The translations under genes were made by a program, and so were the position numbers. Shown here in pieces: positions 51,242 through 60,725 of a DNA stretch of 64,000 nt (the stretch's first letter is position 1; each line of letters begins with the position of its first letter). This DNA comes from Babylonia areolata (Eukaryota; Mollusca; Gastropoda; Neogastropoda; Buccinidae), in contig NC_134905.1 of assembly GCF_041734735.1 (NCBI RefSeq), forward strand, positions 9,931,786 to 9,995,785, given 5' to 3'. The notes under the pieces were generated by a model. That model was not told the origin of the DNA. It was given only the letters and a program-made list of their open reading frames with translations, and made no database searches.

Positions 51242-51743
51242 GGTGGAGATGGCGTGTCTTGGCCTAGGACATTTGTCTTCTTGAGACTGATGGTCAGACC
51301 GAAATCTTTGCATGCCTGGGAGAAGCGGTCCATTAGTGACTGCAAGTCCCACTGGGTGTGGGTCACAACTGCGGCATCGTCAGCAAAGAGCATGTCTCTG
51401 ATGAGGGCTTCGTGGACTTTTGTCCTTGATCTGAGGCAAGCGAGATTGAAGAGCAGGCCATCTGATCTGGTCCGTAGGTAGATCCCTTTTTGCACTGTGC
51501 TGAACACATGTCTCAGGAGAAGAGCAAAGAAGATTCCAAATAGGGTGGGGGCGAGGACACAGCCTTGTTTGACACCGCTGCTTACGTCGAAGGGCTTGGA
51601 GAGGTTAGCATTAAAACTGCACCGTCCCTTTCATGTTGGAGTGGAAGGACTCAATCAAGCTGTGCAGTTTGGGGGGGCAGCCGATCTTTCAAAGAGCCCT
51701 GAAAAGGCCGTCTCTGCTGACTAGGTCAAAGGCCTTGGTGAGG

Positions 51744-52250
51744 TCAATGAATGCGACATACAGGGGCATCCTCTACTCTCTGCACTTTCTCCTGGATTTG
51801 GCGAAGGGAGAAGATCATGTCTACCATGGATCTCTCTGCTCGGAAACCGCACTGTGGTTCCGGGTAAACGTGTTTTGCCAGTTTCTGCAGGTGAATTAGG
51901 AGGACCTGAGCGTAGACTTTGCCTACAATGCTGAGAAGTGAGATGCCTCTGTAGTTGTTGCAGTTGCTCCTCTCACCCTTGTTTTTGTAGAGGGTGATAA
52001 TCTTGGCATCCCTCATGTCCTGCAGTACAGCTCCCTCATTCCAGCACTGACAGAGGACTGTGTGCGGAGGATGCAGAAGAGTAGTCTTGCAGTGTTTAAT
52101 GAGGTCTGGGGGAATTCCGTCATTGCCAGGTGCCTTGCCTGATGTCAGGCTGTTAATGGCCTTGCTGAGTTTGTCCTCAGTTGGCTCTGCGTCAAGTTCT
52201 TCCATGACCGGCATGCACTTGATGGCATCGAGGGCTGAGTTGGACACCAT
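51744..52250 (-). pseudogene. LINE G RT N-terminal fragment
   Basis: Contains TEDKLSKAINSLTSGKAPGN, GIPPDLIKHCKTTL, MRDAKIITLYKNKGERSNCN, NYRGISLLSIVGKVYAQVLL, PQCGFRAERSMVDMIFSLRQ, then runs out of frame before motif A. The adjacent frame encodes VAFIDLTKAFDLVSRDGLF-like sequence near 51700-51750 on the minus strand. Confidence 0.8.
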
Positions 52251-52585
52251 GTTTTCTGTGGAGTAGAGGTCGGAGTAGTGTTCTGCCTATCTGTCCATCT
52301 GCCGGCTAGGATCGTTGATTACTTCCCCAGTGGAGGATTTGATGGGGGCAGTCTTGCTCTGTGTTGGTCCCAGTGCCTTCTTGATACCATCATACATCCC
52401 TCGGATGTTGCCTCTTTCAGCAGCATTCTGTATCTCTTCGCTGAGCTCTGTCCAGTACTCATTTGCACATTGCCGGGCGTTCAACTGAACGTTACTCCTG
52501 GCGGCCCTGAGGATTTGCAGGTTCTTCTCACTGGGTGACCGTTTGTACTCAGTGAGTGCAGTGTGCTTGGCCTCAATACTGGGAG

Positions 52586-53611
52586 TCATCTCTGATGATT
52601 TGGCCTCAAACCAGTCGTGGGACTTTGCGGTTTTCTTCCCAAAGGTGCCATAGCAATGCGGTGCATGGTGTCTCGTAGCATTTCCCATCTTTCTGTGGCA
52701 GAGTCTCTGGGCTGCAATGCATCAAATTCTCTCTCAAAGGCCTCTGTGAACTGTTTTACAAGGTCTGGCTGAGACATCTTGCTGACGTCAGTGCGAGAGT
52801 TCCCTTGTTTCTTTGAGCAGTGGAACTTCTTTGGTTGCAGTCTGATCTTGCAGCATACCAGAGAGTGGTCCGTGTCACAGTCTGCGCTGTGGTAAGAGCG
52901 AGTGTGGAGAAGGTTTTTGATGGCAGCTCGTCTTACTAGGATCAGATCCAGTTGGTGCCAATGTTTTGAGCGCAGGTGCCTCCAGGAGACTTTGTGTTGG
53001 GGCTTCATCTTGAAGAAGGAGTTTGCGATACACAGTTCATGGCAGGTACAAAACTCAAGTAGTCGCTGTCCATTCTCATTCATTTTCCCCACTCCAAAGG
53101 AACTGAGACAGGAGGGCCACGAATTGTTGTCTGCACCCACTCTGGCATTGAAATCGCCCAGGAGAACAAGTTGTTCTGTCCTGGGGATGTTCCTTATGGT
53201 TGATGCGAGATTTTCGTAGAACTCATCCTTGGCGTCTGGAGAGGCAGACAGTGTTGGAGCATATGCGCTGACGAGAGTGACATAGCCTTCGGAGGTGTTG
53301 AGGCGGAGAGTCAATAGTCGTTCTGAACTGCCGCTGCCTGGTTCGATCATGTTCAGCAGTCTGTTTCTGACTGCAAAGCCTACTCCGTACTCTCTTGGGG
53401 CATCAGAGCTCTTTCCTTGCCAGAAGGTGTAGTCCCTCTCCTTTAGTGTTCCTGAGTCAGCCAGCCGTGTTTCCTGCAGAGTGGCAATGTCCACATTTAG
53501 TCTCTTCAGCTCACTGTTTATGACGGCTGTCTTTCTGGCGTCACTGATGTCTTGCAGATCTTGGGAGAGCCCAGGCATCATTGTCCAGACATTCCAACAG
53601 GCCAGTTTCAT
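52586..53611 (-). pseudogene. LINE G AP-type endonuclease, 341 codons
   Basis: An open stretch from MKLACWNVWTMMPG (Asn motif), through DIATLQETRLADSG (catalytic Glu), YGVGFAVRNRLL, LVSAYAPTLSASPDAKDEFY, LVLLGDFNARVGADNN (GDFN), HQLDLILVRR and DTDHSLVCCKIRL (DH motif in place of SDH). All main catalytic residues of the exonuclease-endonuclease-phosphatase fold are present. The frame is lost in the linker near 52600, so this is one intact domain of a broken ORF2. Confidence 0.85.
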
Positions 53612-54330
53612 TGTTGATCCGTTTTTTGAAGTTTTCTTTTTGCCTGGTGCAGAAATTAATGACCTGCTTGTCGGATATTCTCCTAATCTTCATACACCCA
53701 TAGAAGGCAGGCCGTGGCGGGACAGCACCTAACTGGCTGGGGGCTGCCCAGCTTGGGCGGGCGGTAGCTGTCCAGTGGGACGCGAGGGTCCCTCCCACCG
53801 TCAGAAGCAAACCCTGGCATTGGCTCTACGCCAATTGAGCGCTGACTTATAACCAGTATCTGTTGCTTCACGTGTTGCTCCGACGCTAGTGCTAGTAGCG
53901 AAGCTGGAGTGTCCTCTCCAGGTTTTAGGTGCAAGGTGTTTGTGGATGGATGGATGGATATAAGCCTGGGCAATGTAATATGGAAGACAAGCTATTGCCC
54001 ATGCAGCCTGTCCCCCCTCTCCACCTCGCTGACAGATCCAAAGGAACAGCAAGGCTGTTACGTTTTGGTGCCAACGCGGCCGCAGGAGCTGCCGGAAAGT
54101 GACAAAGTTTGCCATCCAACCGCCTTAGGGGCCCCACACCGGATTTTCTGTCAGGGTTTACTCCCTTAGCTAGGTGGCCGCTGGTAGCTCTCCAGAGCTG
54201 GCGCCCTTTGATGGGTCATTTAATTCCACCAGGGTGTCTAACCACCCTCCTCACCATCCTCCTGACAGGACTTGTGGGGGTGCTGGTTTAGTTGCCAGCA
54301 ATTTGACCCTGTGACAGGTAGTACTGGGAT

Positions 54331-55854
54331 CCAGGTTAGCAGTAGCAGATATAACTATCTGACCTGACCTTGGTGGTGGGTAAAGTCAACGTAAAAGGTC
54401 AATCATGGTCTCAGAAACTGAGCTGGCAAGCTTTTTGACAGCTAAGAGTGTTTGGGAGTGAGAGGGTGATGTTTTTTGATGACATTCACTCCTTTCAAGT
54501 TGCACGTGGGCCAATTAAAGTGTCTGCTGTGCATCCAGCTTGCCACCTCTTCAAACAAGTCAACTATCTGATTCAGCGAAAAAAAAGCGTGAAAAACAAA
54601 AAGCACGTTTCACGGCCATTGCAGTTCCACCCTGCATTTTGTGAAAATCGTGGAACATTGGCGGTTGCCGATCTTACAGTCTGCTTTGAAATGTGACCAC
54701 ACTCATTCCTAAAAGCCACGCCCCCTTCATGAACTCTGGCTGACATTCGACCTATCGTCTTACATCACTCCTCTCCCTCTCTTCCTCTTCTTCCAACGCT
54801 CGCCGCTCGTATTCTGTCAGTCACAGCCACTTGTTAAAAAAAAGCTGTCTGATTGGATAGATGGACTGAATTACCATAAAATGGGGCGGTCAGTTTCGTC
54901 ATTGTCATTGTCAATCACCTTCGTTTTCAAACCAGTCATCAGACGAGAGATCCTTCTCATTCGCAAAATCTGTCCATGATCACAAGCAGAGTTTTCAGAA
55001 TTGTGTAAATCTACTGACTGAGACAATTTGCTTTACTGGACACAGTTTTCAATGCATTGTTTTGCACATGATGCAACCCCCTTTTCCACGCGCGTATCAT
55101 GTGGTCAGTTAGCAAATTATATTCCAGTAGAAAGGGGTCTTCTACCTGATGAATGTTCATTTAAATAGTATTTTTATAATCCAGACACATCAAACTAACT
55201 GTTCAGAGTCTGTTTATGTGAACTGAAAAAAACTCCAATGAAGGAAAAATCAGAACATATGCAGGACATCAGTGGACGTCTTATAGGCACTATGGCAATA
55301 CTTTTTGTAGGACGCCAGCTGACGTCTTATAGGCAGTCTACTGGTTAATGTACAGACATGTTTAAGTCCGTTCTTGTGTATACACAGGAAAAAGATGAAA
55401 TCAGTGCATTTTAAATATAATGTCATCTGTGTCAGTGTGTGTAAGTAAAAATTGGGTTGTGGAAACAAGAACATAGCTCAAAAATGAAATATGGATGCTC
55501 AAATGATGAAATGAAAACAGCCAGGCACGTGAATGCGCCCTTATTTATATCCTTGTCTGTTCTCACGTTTTTCTCTAATGGGCTGTAGTCTCATATGACA
55601 TCAACAAAGTGATCACACAAGCTGCCCATGAACGCCGAAGAAATATGATTCAGACTCTCCAGACGTACACAAATTGGAAGAGATAGCAACTGTTATGAAC
55701 ACTTATATGATCTTTCTCAACACTAGCCAACGCCTTTCGATGGCATGCTCTACGATGGGGAGGATGATTTCTGACAGCAAAATGTTCTGCATGCATTGAA
55801 GCTATCCTCAGTATGAGGATACTGGCGAAAAAGGAAAAAGCTAAATTGACCAGC
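54331..55854. other. Intronic anonymous sequence
   Basis: About 1.5 kb. A GACGTCTTATAGGCA motif occurs twice (55273 and 55322). An 82-codon ORF at 54448-54696 shows no family motif. No recognised repeat or exon. Confidence 0.4.
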
Positions 55855-55945
55855 TGCTGTGGTGAAGTGGTTAGTGTAGCTGACTGACAGCTTGGAGGAT
55901 GCGGGTTTGTGTATATCACAAGTGAGTCTTGAAGGCCTTGCCTTT
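55855..55945. repeat. tRNA-like head joined to repeat A end
   Basis: On the plus strand, GCTGTGGTGAAGTGGTTAG...GGATGCGGGTTTG looks like a pol III A/B-box tRNA-derived head. It runs directly into ATCACAAGTGAGTCTTGAAG and GCCTTGCCT, the inverse of the repeat A start. This suggests repeat A can carry a tRNA-like segment close to its end. Confidence 0.5.
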
Positions 55946-55989
55946 CTTGTTTTAAAATTGTATCCGTCAGTGACTGAAAACCCACATGA

Positions 55990-56134
55990 AACCTAAATCC
56001 TGCTATATATAACATTCTGCATTGCAGAACAGGTGACTTGATTATATATATATATATATTACATAATGCATTACAAAGCAGGGGATGTGGTCTAGTTATA
56101 CATAATATATTGCGGGACAGGGGATGTGGTACAT

Positions 56135-56177
<43 letters not shown>

Positions 56178-56680
56178 TATATATATAACAATGCATTGCA
56201 GAGCAGATGACTTCATTAGTATACTATAACAAAATGCATTGCAAACGGGATGTGGTCTATGTATAGCGTAATGCATTGCAGAACAGGGGATGTAGTATGT
56301 ACATGACATAATGCATTGCAGAGCAGATGACTTCGTTAGTATAACAAAATGCAATGCAAAACGGGTTGTGATCTATATATATCGTAATGCATTGCAGAAC
56401 AGGGGATGTAGTATGTACATGACATAATGCATTGCAGAGCAGATGACTTCGTTAGTATAACAAAATGCAATGCAAAATGGGTTGTGATCTATATATATCG
56501 TAATGCATTGCAGAACAGGGGATGTGGTCTGTACATAACATAATGCATTGCAGAGCAGGTGACTTGGTTTATATGTATAACAAAATGCTTTGCAGAACAG
56601 AGGATGTGGTCTATATCTATCTATATATTCTCATAAATATATAACATAATGCATTGCAGAGCAGGGGACTATATACCTGA
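55990..56680. repeat. Minisatellite M1, array 2 (about 13 units)
   Basis: Units contain ATAATGCATTGCAGARCAGG and GGATGTGGTCTATATATA, with (TA)n spacers and some higher-order repeats (a unit pair repeats at 56270-56390 and 56390-56510). The core equals array 1 at 37082-37445, in the same orientation. Confidence 0.9.
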
Positions 56681-56794
56681 TCAGTGGTGGCACAAAGACT
56701 GTCTATGAAGTGGTCAGATTCTCCCCACAGTTTAGTTCCTGGCTCATTGGAGAGACTGTGCATAGAGGTAAGGCTGTGATGTATGAAAATGGGT

Positions 56795-57072
56795 AACTTC
56801 AATTCTTTGCATAAAGAGATAATTTTGCATTCTCTTTGCGTAAAGAGGTAACTCTACATTCTCTTTGCACTGAAAGGTAACTTTGCATTCTCTTTGCACA
56901 GAGGTGTTGCTTCATTCTCTTTGCATAATGAATGAAACTTAGCTTTCTCTTTGTACACAGAGGAAACATTGCATTCTTTTGGGTCAAAGACTAGTTTTGC
57001 ACTCTTTTTGTTCAAAAAGGTAACATTGCATTATCTGCACAAGAGGTAACTCTTCATTCTCTCTGTGCAAGG
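56795..57072. repeat. Minisatellite of about 35-42 bp units (about 7 units)
   Basis: Units resemble TTTGCATTCTCTTTGCACAG followed by AGGTAAC, diverged from each other. Lys/Glu/Cys-rich ORFs on the minus strand are artefacts. Confidence 0.8.
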
Positions 57073-57844
57073 CCAAGGAAATAACTTGGCAACATCTAGG
57101 GACCATGTGTGTCAAGCGGTTCCAGGCTGTCGGCTCATCGGTACGCTGGCGGGTCTGACACCTAGGTTGGATCAGACTTCCCTCCAACCTGGTCTTATGC
57201 TACAAAAAGAGACACACGCACATATATGTTGATATTGGACATAGATTTTAAAAGCTTTCAGAAATATCCACACATTATTTCATTGAAGAAAACAAATATC
57301 CTGACTTCTTCACATGCGATGGCAGGACAAAGTCCCAGACACAGAGGTCCAACACGTGTTTCTGCCTTTGGTGCTTGGTGTATATGTGTGGCAAGCAAAC
57401 AAAGGTAATGTCACAATTTTGTTTTTGTTGTTTGTTATGACAGCAGTTTTACTGGACAAAAACTCAGTAAAATGATAATTAATAGTCAATTCTCTAAAAA
57501 TGTGATCGCTTCCACAGTTACACACTTATGATCCTACACGATGTGTGCAGTGCATCACAATATTGAAAATGTTCTGTATATGTAGTCGATCAAATCATAT
57601 TTCATACCATTTTAAACACAAGCTGCCATGCAGTTTTATGTTTTGTTTGTTTAAAAGAGAAATACAGTTTGTGAACAAAGACGCACGAATATAGCAGAAA
57701 ATCCGTGTGACTGTCCAGGATTGAGAAAAAGAACATTTCTTCCACGTTGAACACAAAAGGGCAAACATCAGCAGAAAGAAACAGGGCTTGTAGAGAAATT
57801 GAAAGAGGGCCCAGAACAGTACAAAGCGTATTGGCCCAAGGAAA
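57073..57844. other. Intronic anonymous sequence
   Basis: Contains an exon-like segment at 57316-57407 (AG before it and AAAG|GTAATG after it) which I could not assign. Otherwise AT-rich. Confidence 0.4.
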
Positions 57845-58165
57845 TTGCTTGTATCAGGTAATTCAAGGCAAATTTATCTGAAGAAAGGGGTTTACAGAGA
57901 GAAGACTAGGTTGAGGGTGCAAAGATGCCATGCTGAACAGATGGAACAAAGAAATAAAAACACCAAAGCCTGTTTTTACAAGAGATATGGAGGACAAATC
58001 AAGAAAAAAAAAGAAAGAATGGAGACAGCCAAAGTAAGACAGGCAGAAACTGAAACTAAAGAAGAAAGAGAAGCAAGAATGCATACAGAAAGTAAAAAAA
58101 AAAAAAAATTTTTAAATCATGAAAAGAAAACAGCACAACAAGCAGGCCAAGATTGTTTATACTGA
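57845..58165 (+). other. Lys/Glu-rich ORF, 106 codons, doubtful
   Basis: The region upstream (57765-57850) reads TSAERNRACREIERG in one frame and EGPEQYKAYWPKEIAC in another. The ORF itself is KNTKACFYKRYGGQIKKKKE-like, highly basic and low complexity, ending in A-rich DNA (58096-58108). It may be a decayed basic-region ORF from a transposable element or simply A/G-rich sequence. Confidence 0.2.
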
Positions 58166-58955
58166 TGGCAACAAACTTCACTTGAGGCCATGTCATTTTC
58201 TTTAAAAAGCAGTGCGTAGAGGAAACCATGTAACACATGACATGCCAGTCACCGTGGTCTGCATTTTGCTGATTTTTTAAGAATATTATTGATTAACCCT
58301 TGCATCACCAGAAGTGCAGAGCTAGCTCACTGTACAAACCAGCTGGGGAGCAGTACATTTCTGTCTAAGCCAGCTGTGCTGGAGAGGGAAAACTATGTCA
58401 CCACCAACCCACTTTAAACTGCTACAACTTGACTTCTACTTATTCAGTCTTCTTCATTCATAGCTCATTTTAAAAGGCAAAGAATGCAAATTATGATAAG
58501 CATTTTTATTTGTATGAACATATTGACTGAAGTTTGAAATCAGTTGATGAAAATGAAAAAGTATGTACTTTTGAGTAGTTTTCACATATTCTTCGTTGTT
58601 TTAACTCTCTCCATACGAACAGTGAAAGAGACGACGTTAACAGCGTTTCACCCAAATTACCATCATCAAAATATTGCAAGCGGAAGGCTCTTATACTGCA
58701 GAGGTGAATGTTGACAAAGAATACCACAATTACAATTCTGACGACGGAAGCTAAAGGTTGGGTCATTCAAACACCCACTGGACATCCGAGGGGTCTGTGT
58801 AGAGGAGAAGAGAGGACTGACTGTACTGAGTGAGTTAAACATAAAATTCACTATTTCAAGTGAAAAATGAACACACAGACCGGGAAATACAACTGGAAAC
58901 ATAGATATAACACAGTGAAATAAAGTGTGCACTGACCTGTGTGCAGATATGAGAA
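58166..58955. other. Intronic anonymous sequence
   Basis: No recognised exon or repeat. AT-rich, with ordinary composition. Confidence 0.4.
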
Positions 58956-59037
58956 GAACACACACACACACACACACACACACATACCCCCCCCCACCCC
59001 ACCCCTCCTACACACACACACACACACACACACACGA
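58956..59037. repeat. (CA)n microsatellites flanking a C-rich spacer
   Basis: Two CA tracts (58960-58984 and 59011-59034) separated by a run of C and CCCCACCCC. Confidence 0.9.
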
Positions 59038-59044
59038 GTATCAC

Positions 59045-59326
59045 CAGCAATTCCATCGGGGAAAACACCACCACCACACACACTGTATGTTGTGAAACTG
59101 GAAAGTTTCATGGTTCCTTTCACAAATGTCTTTGTACATTATTAGATAATGTATTTGTGTCAATTTGATATAGCAAAAAAAACAACAAAAAAACAAAAAA
59201 CCCACAACAAAACGCATACACACACAAAAACCACCACATCATATTTGGAAACACCAACACCACACACACTATATGTTACAAAACTGGAAGGTTTCATGGC
59301 TCCTTTCACAAATGTCTTTGTGTTAC
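59045..59326. repeat. Direct duplication of about 90 bp, two copies
   Basis: 59057-59142 and 59249-59322 share CACCACACACACTRTATGTT followed by GAAACTGGAARGTTTCATGG and CTCCTTTCACAAATGTCTTT-like blocks. They are separated by an A-rich insert (59175-59230). The right copy abuts the piggyBac N-terminal fragment. Confidence 0.75.
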
Positions 59327-59747
59327 TTGTCAATCATTTTCGACCGGTCTGGCGAATTCTTCTCCACTGTCACTGTCCGCAATTGGCACTCCAGCAGGCG
59401 AATTATTGTCTAAAATCATTTGCAGTGCCGCCGTGGTGTTGTAAACACCCTTTCATTTGTTTCCTGAAGTGCTGGCCATGCTTTGACTGGAGACAGCTGA
59501 ATAAATTAGGAAATATTCGACAACATGCATCAGCTTGCAATTCATACGTAGAATACATGTTCCGGAAACAGGTGGTGAACATTTCAAACTTGCGTGGTTT
59601 CATGAAAAGAAAAATGAGCGAGGTTGGTAACTATAGTGTACAAGTCGCCTGTCAGCGCCTGAGGCGTTGAGCATACAAGTTGCCGATTGGCATCTGAAGC
59701 GTTCAACTAGGAAGTCGCCAATCAGCATCAGAACTGTCAAAAGGGTT
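59327..59747 (-). mobile_element. piggyBac-family transposon, 5' end fragment (minus)
   Basis: On the minus strand the element starts at TTAA (59743-59746) with CCCTTTTGACAG, then three diverged subterminal repeats of about 35 bp (core GCGACTTG or GCAACTTG with TGATTGGC/CAGGCG, 59645-59740), then a coding start near 59480: MASTSGNK, a stop, KGVYNTTAALQMILDNNSPA, GVPIADSDSGEEFARPVEND. The acidic DSDSGEEF N-terminus and the TTAA/CCC end are piggyBac-like. It is truncated at about 59327. It may be a different family from 41843-43772. Confidence 0.55.
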
Positions 59748-60221
59748 AAAGTCTGTTTAAATATCCCTGTTCCTTTCAAAAAATTTTTTATAATGGTATA
59801 TCTAACTCTTCAAAAATGTGTTTTGCTTTTTTTTTTTTTTTTTACATTACTTTTGATATAAAACCAGTCTTGTTGATATTAAGGTGCAATGAAATAGTAA
59901 AGACAAAGTATTCCTAATAGGTCGTCTCAAGGAAAAAAAATTAATGGTAGCCTTAATGACCATTTTGACGTAATGCCCAAATTAGCTCTAATTCCAATTC
60001 AGTTCATTCATAAATGCTTAAGTTTGTCACCAAATAAAGGTAAAAAAATGGGTCCCTGCTAGCACAGTTTTGATTCAGAAGACCCAACGAGAAAGCCACA
60101 AAAAGCAAAATCATTGAAGCGACTGACCTTCAGTTGGCCGAAGGTTGAAATACTGTGCCAGAGGGTATTACTAGTAGGGCAACATTTTGTCACCTTAAGT
60201 GTAAATTTAATATATGTAAAT
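59748..60221. other. Intronic anonymous sequence
   Basis: AT-rich; includes a T18 run at 59827-59844. No recognised feature. Confidence 0.4.
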
Positions 60222-60222
60222 A

Positions 60223-60255
<33 letters not shown>
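60222..60255. repeat. (TG)n microsatellite
   Basis: About 15 TG units. Confidence 0.9.
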
Positions 60256-60405
60256 TTTTTGTTTAGTAATATTATGTTTAGTTATGTTTATGTCCAGGTT
60301 AAGTTTTTTTTAATCCTCATGTGGAAAATTGACAAAATAGTAAATGTCAGAAGCATGTACATGTATGTGAGGGCTTATGCCTAATTTTCTTTCCCTTTTT
60401 TTCAG

Positions 60406-60500
60406 CTTCTACAAGATTGATATTTACAGTTTTTCAGCCTGTGGATCATTATCGCCTGGTACTCACTCCCTATTTCTGTGTCTGGTACTTTTCCAGTTAG
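60406..60500 (+). other. Splice-bounded segment of unknown status, candidate exon
   Basis: A strong polypyrimidine acceptor (CTTTCCCTTTTTTTCAG) precedes it and TTAG|GTAATC follows. One frame (TRLIFTVFQPVDHYRLVLTP, YFCVWYFSS) looks protein-like but ends in TAG at the donor. Another is open (FYKIDIYSFSACGSLSPGTH) and ends in phase 1, which would fit the next exon, but its start phase does not fit exon 2. It cannot be accepted as RNASEH2B exon 3 on this evidence. Confidence 0.2.
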
Positions 60501-60638
60501 GTAATCTTGGGATGTTTTTGTCTGTGAACTGTACCTTTTTTGTTTCCTTTTTGTATGTCTGTGTTTATATATTGTTTTTTCTTATTCTTAATGATTGAAA
60601 AAAAGCAACATATTTGTAATACAGCTCATCTGTTCCAG

Positions 60639-60712
60639 ATGGTAGCATGCTGATCACTACACCTGTGGATCCAGTCTTCCTGGTGCTGCCTTACTTAATT
60701 ACTGCTGGAAAG
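60639..60712 (+). CDS. RNASEH2B: RNase H2 subunit B, exon equivalent to human exon 4
   Basis: The acceptor CATCTGTTCCAG ends at 60638 and the donor AAAG|GTGAGT begins at 60713. The 74-bp exon enters in phase 1 and ends on a complete codon. It encodes (G)AT-GSMLITTPVDPVFLVLPYLI-TAGK. The human protein has [25 protein letters not shown] at residues 82-106, and human exon 4 begins in the same phase at the same Gly. TPVDPxFLxLxYLI is the most conserved block of RNase H2 subunit B and forms part of the triple barrel that docks on the other subunits. This gives the gene its name with good confidence. The following intron begins with the 3-kb minisatellite, and later exons lie outside the window. 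Confidence 0.88.
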
Positions 60713-60725
60713 GTGAGTGTTTGTC

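Larger units (their letters stand above)
51227..54330 (-). mobile_element. LINE G, 5' UTR, endonuclease and RT part
   Basis: From right to left: a leader of about 700 bp (54330-53612), the endonuclease ORF (53611-52586), the linker (52287-52688), RT motifs 1-A (51744-52250) and RT motif C/thumb (51217-51507: LFADDAAVVTHTQ, ACKDFGLTISLKKTNVLG). It continues after LINE I at 45218. At least four frame changes break ORF2. The right (5') boundary is uncertain; sequence typical of this leader runs to about 54330. Having its 5' end, it was a near full-length insertion before LINE I split it. Confidence 0.8.

Noticed and set aside
55650-56354. 234-codon minus-strand ORF
   Set aside because: It runs through minisatellite M1 and TA repeats (IYIYIY, SALQCIM units); an artefact of repeat periodicity.
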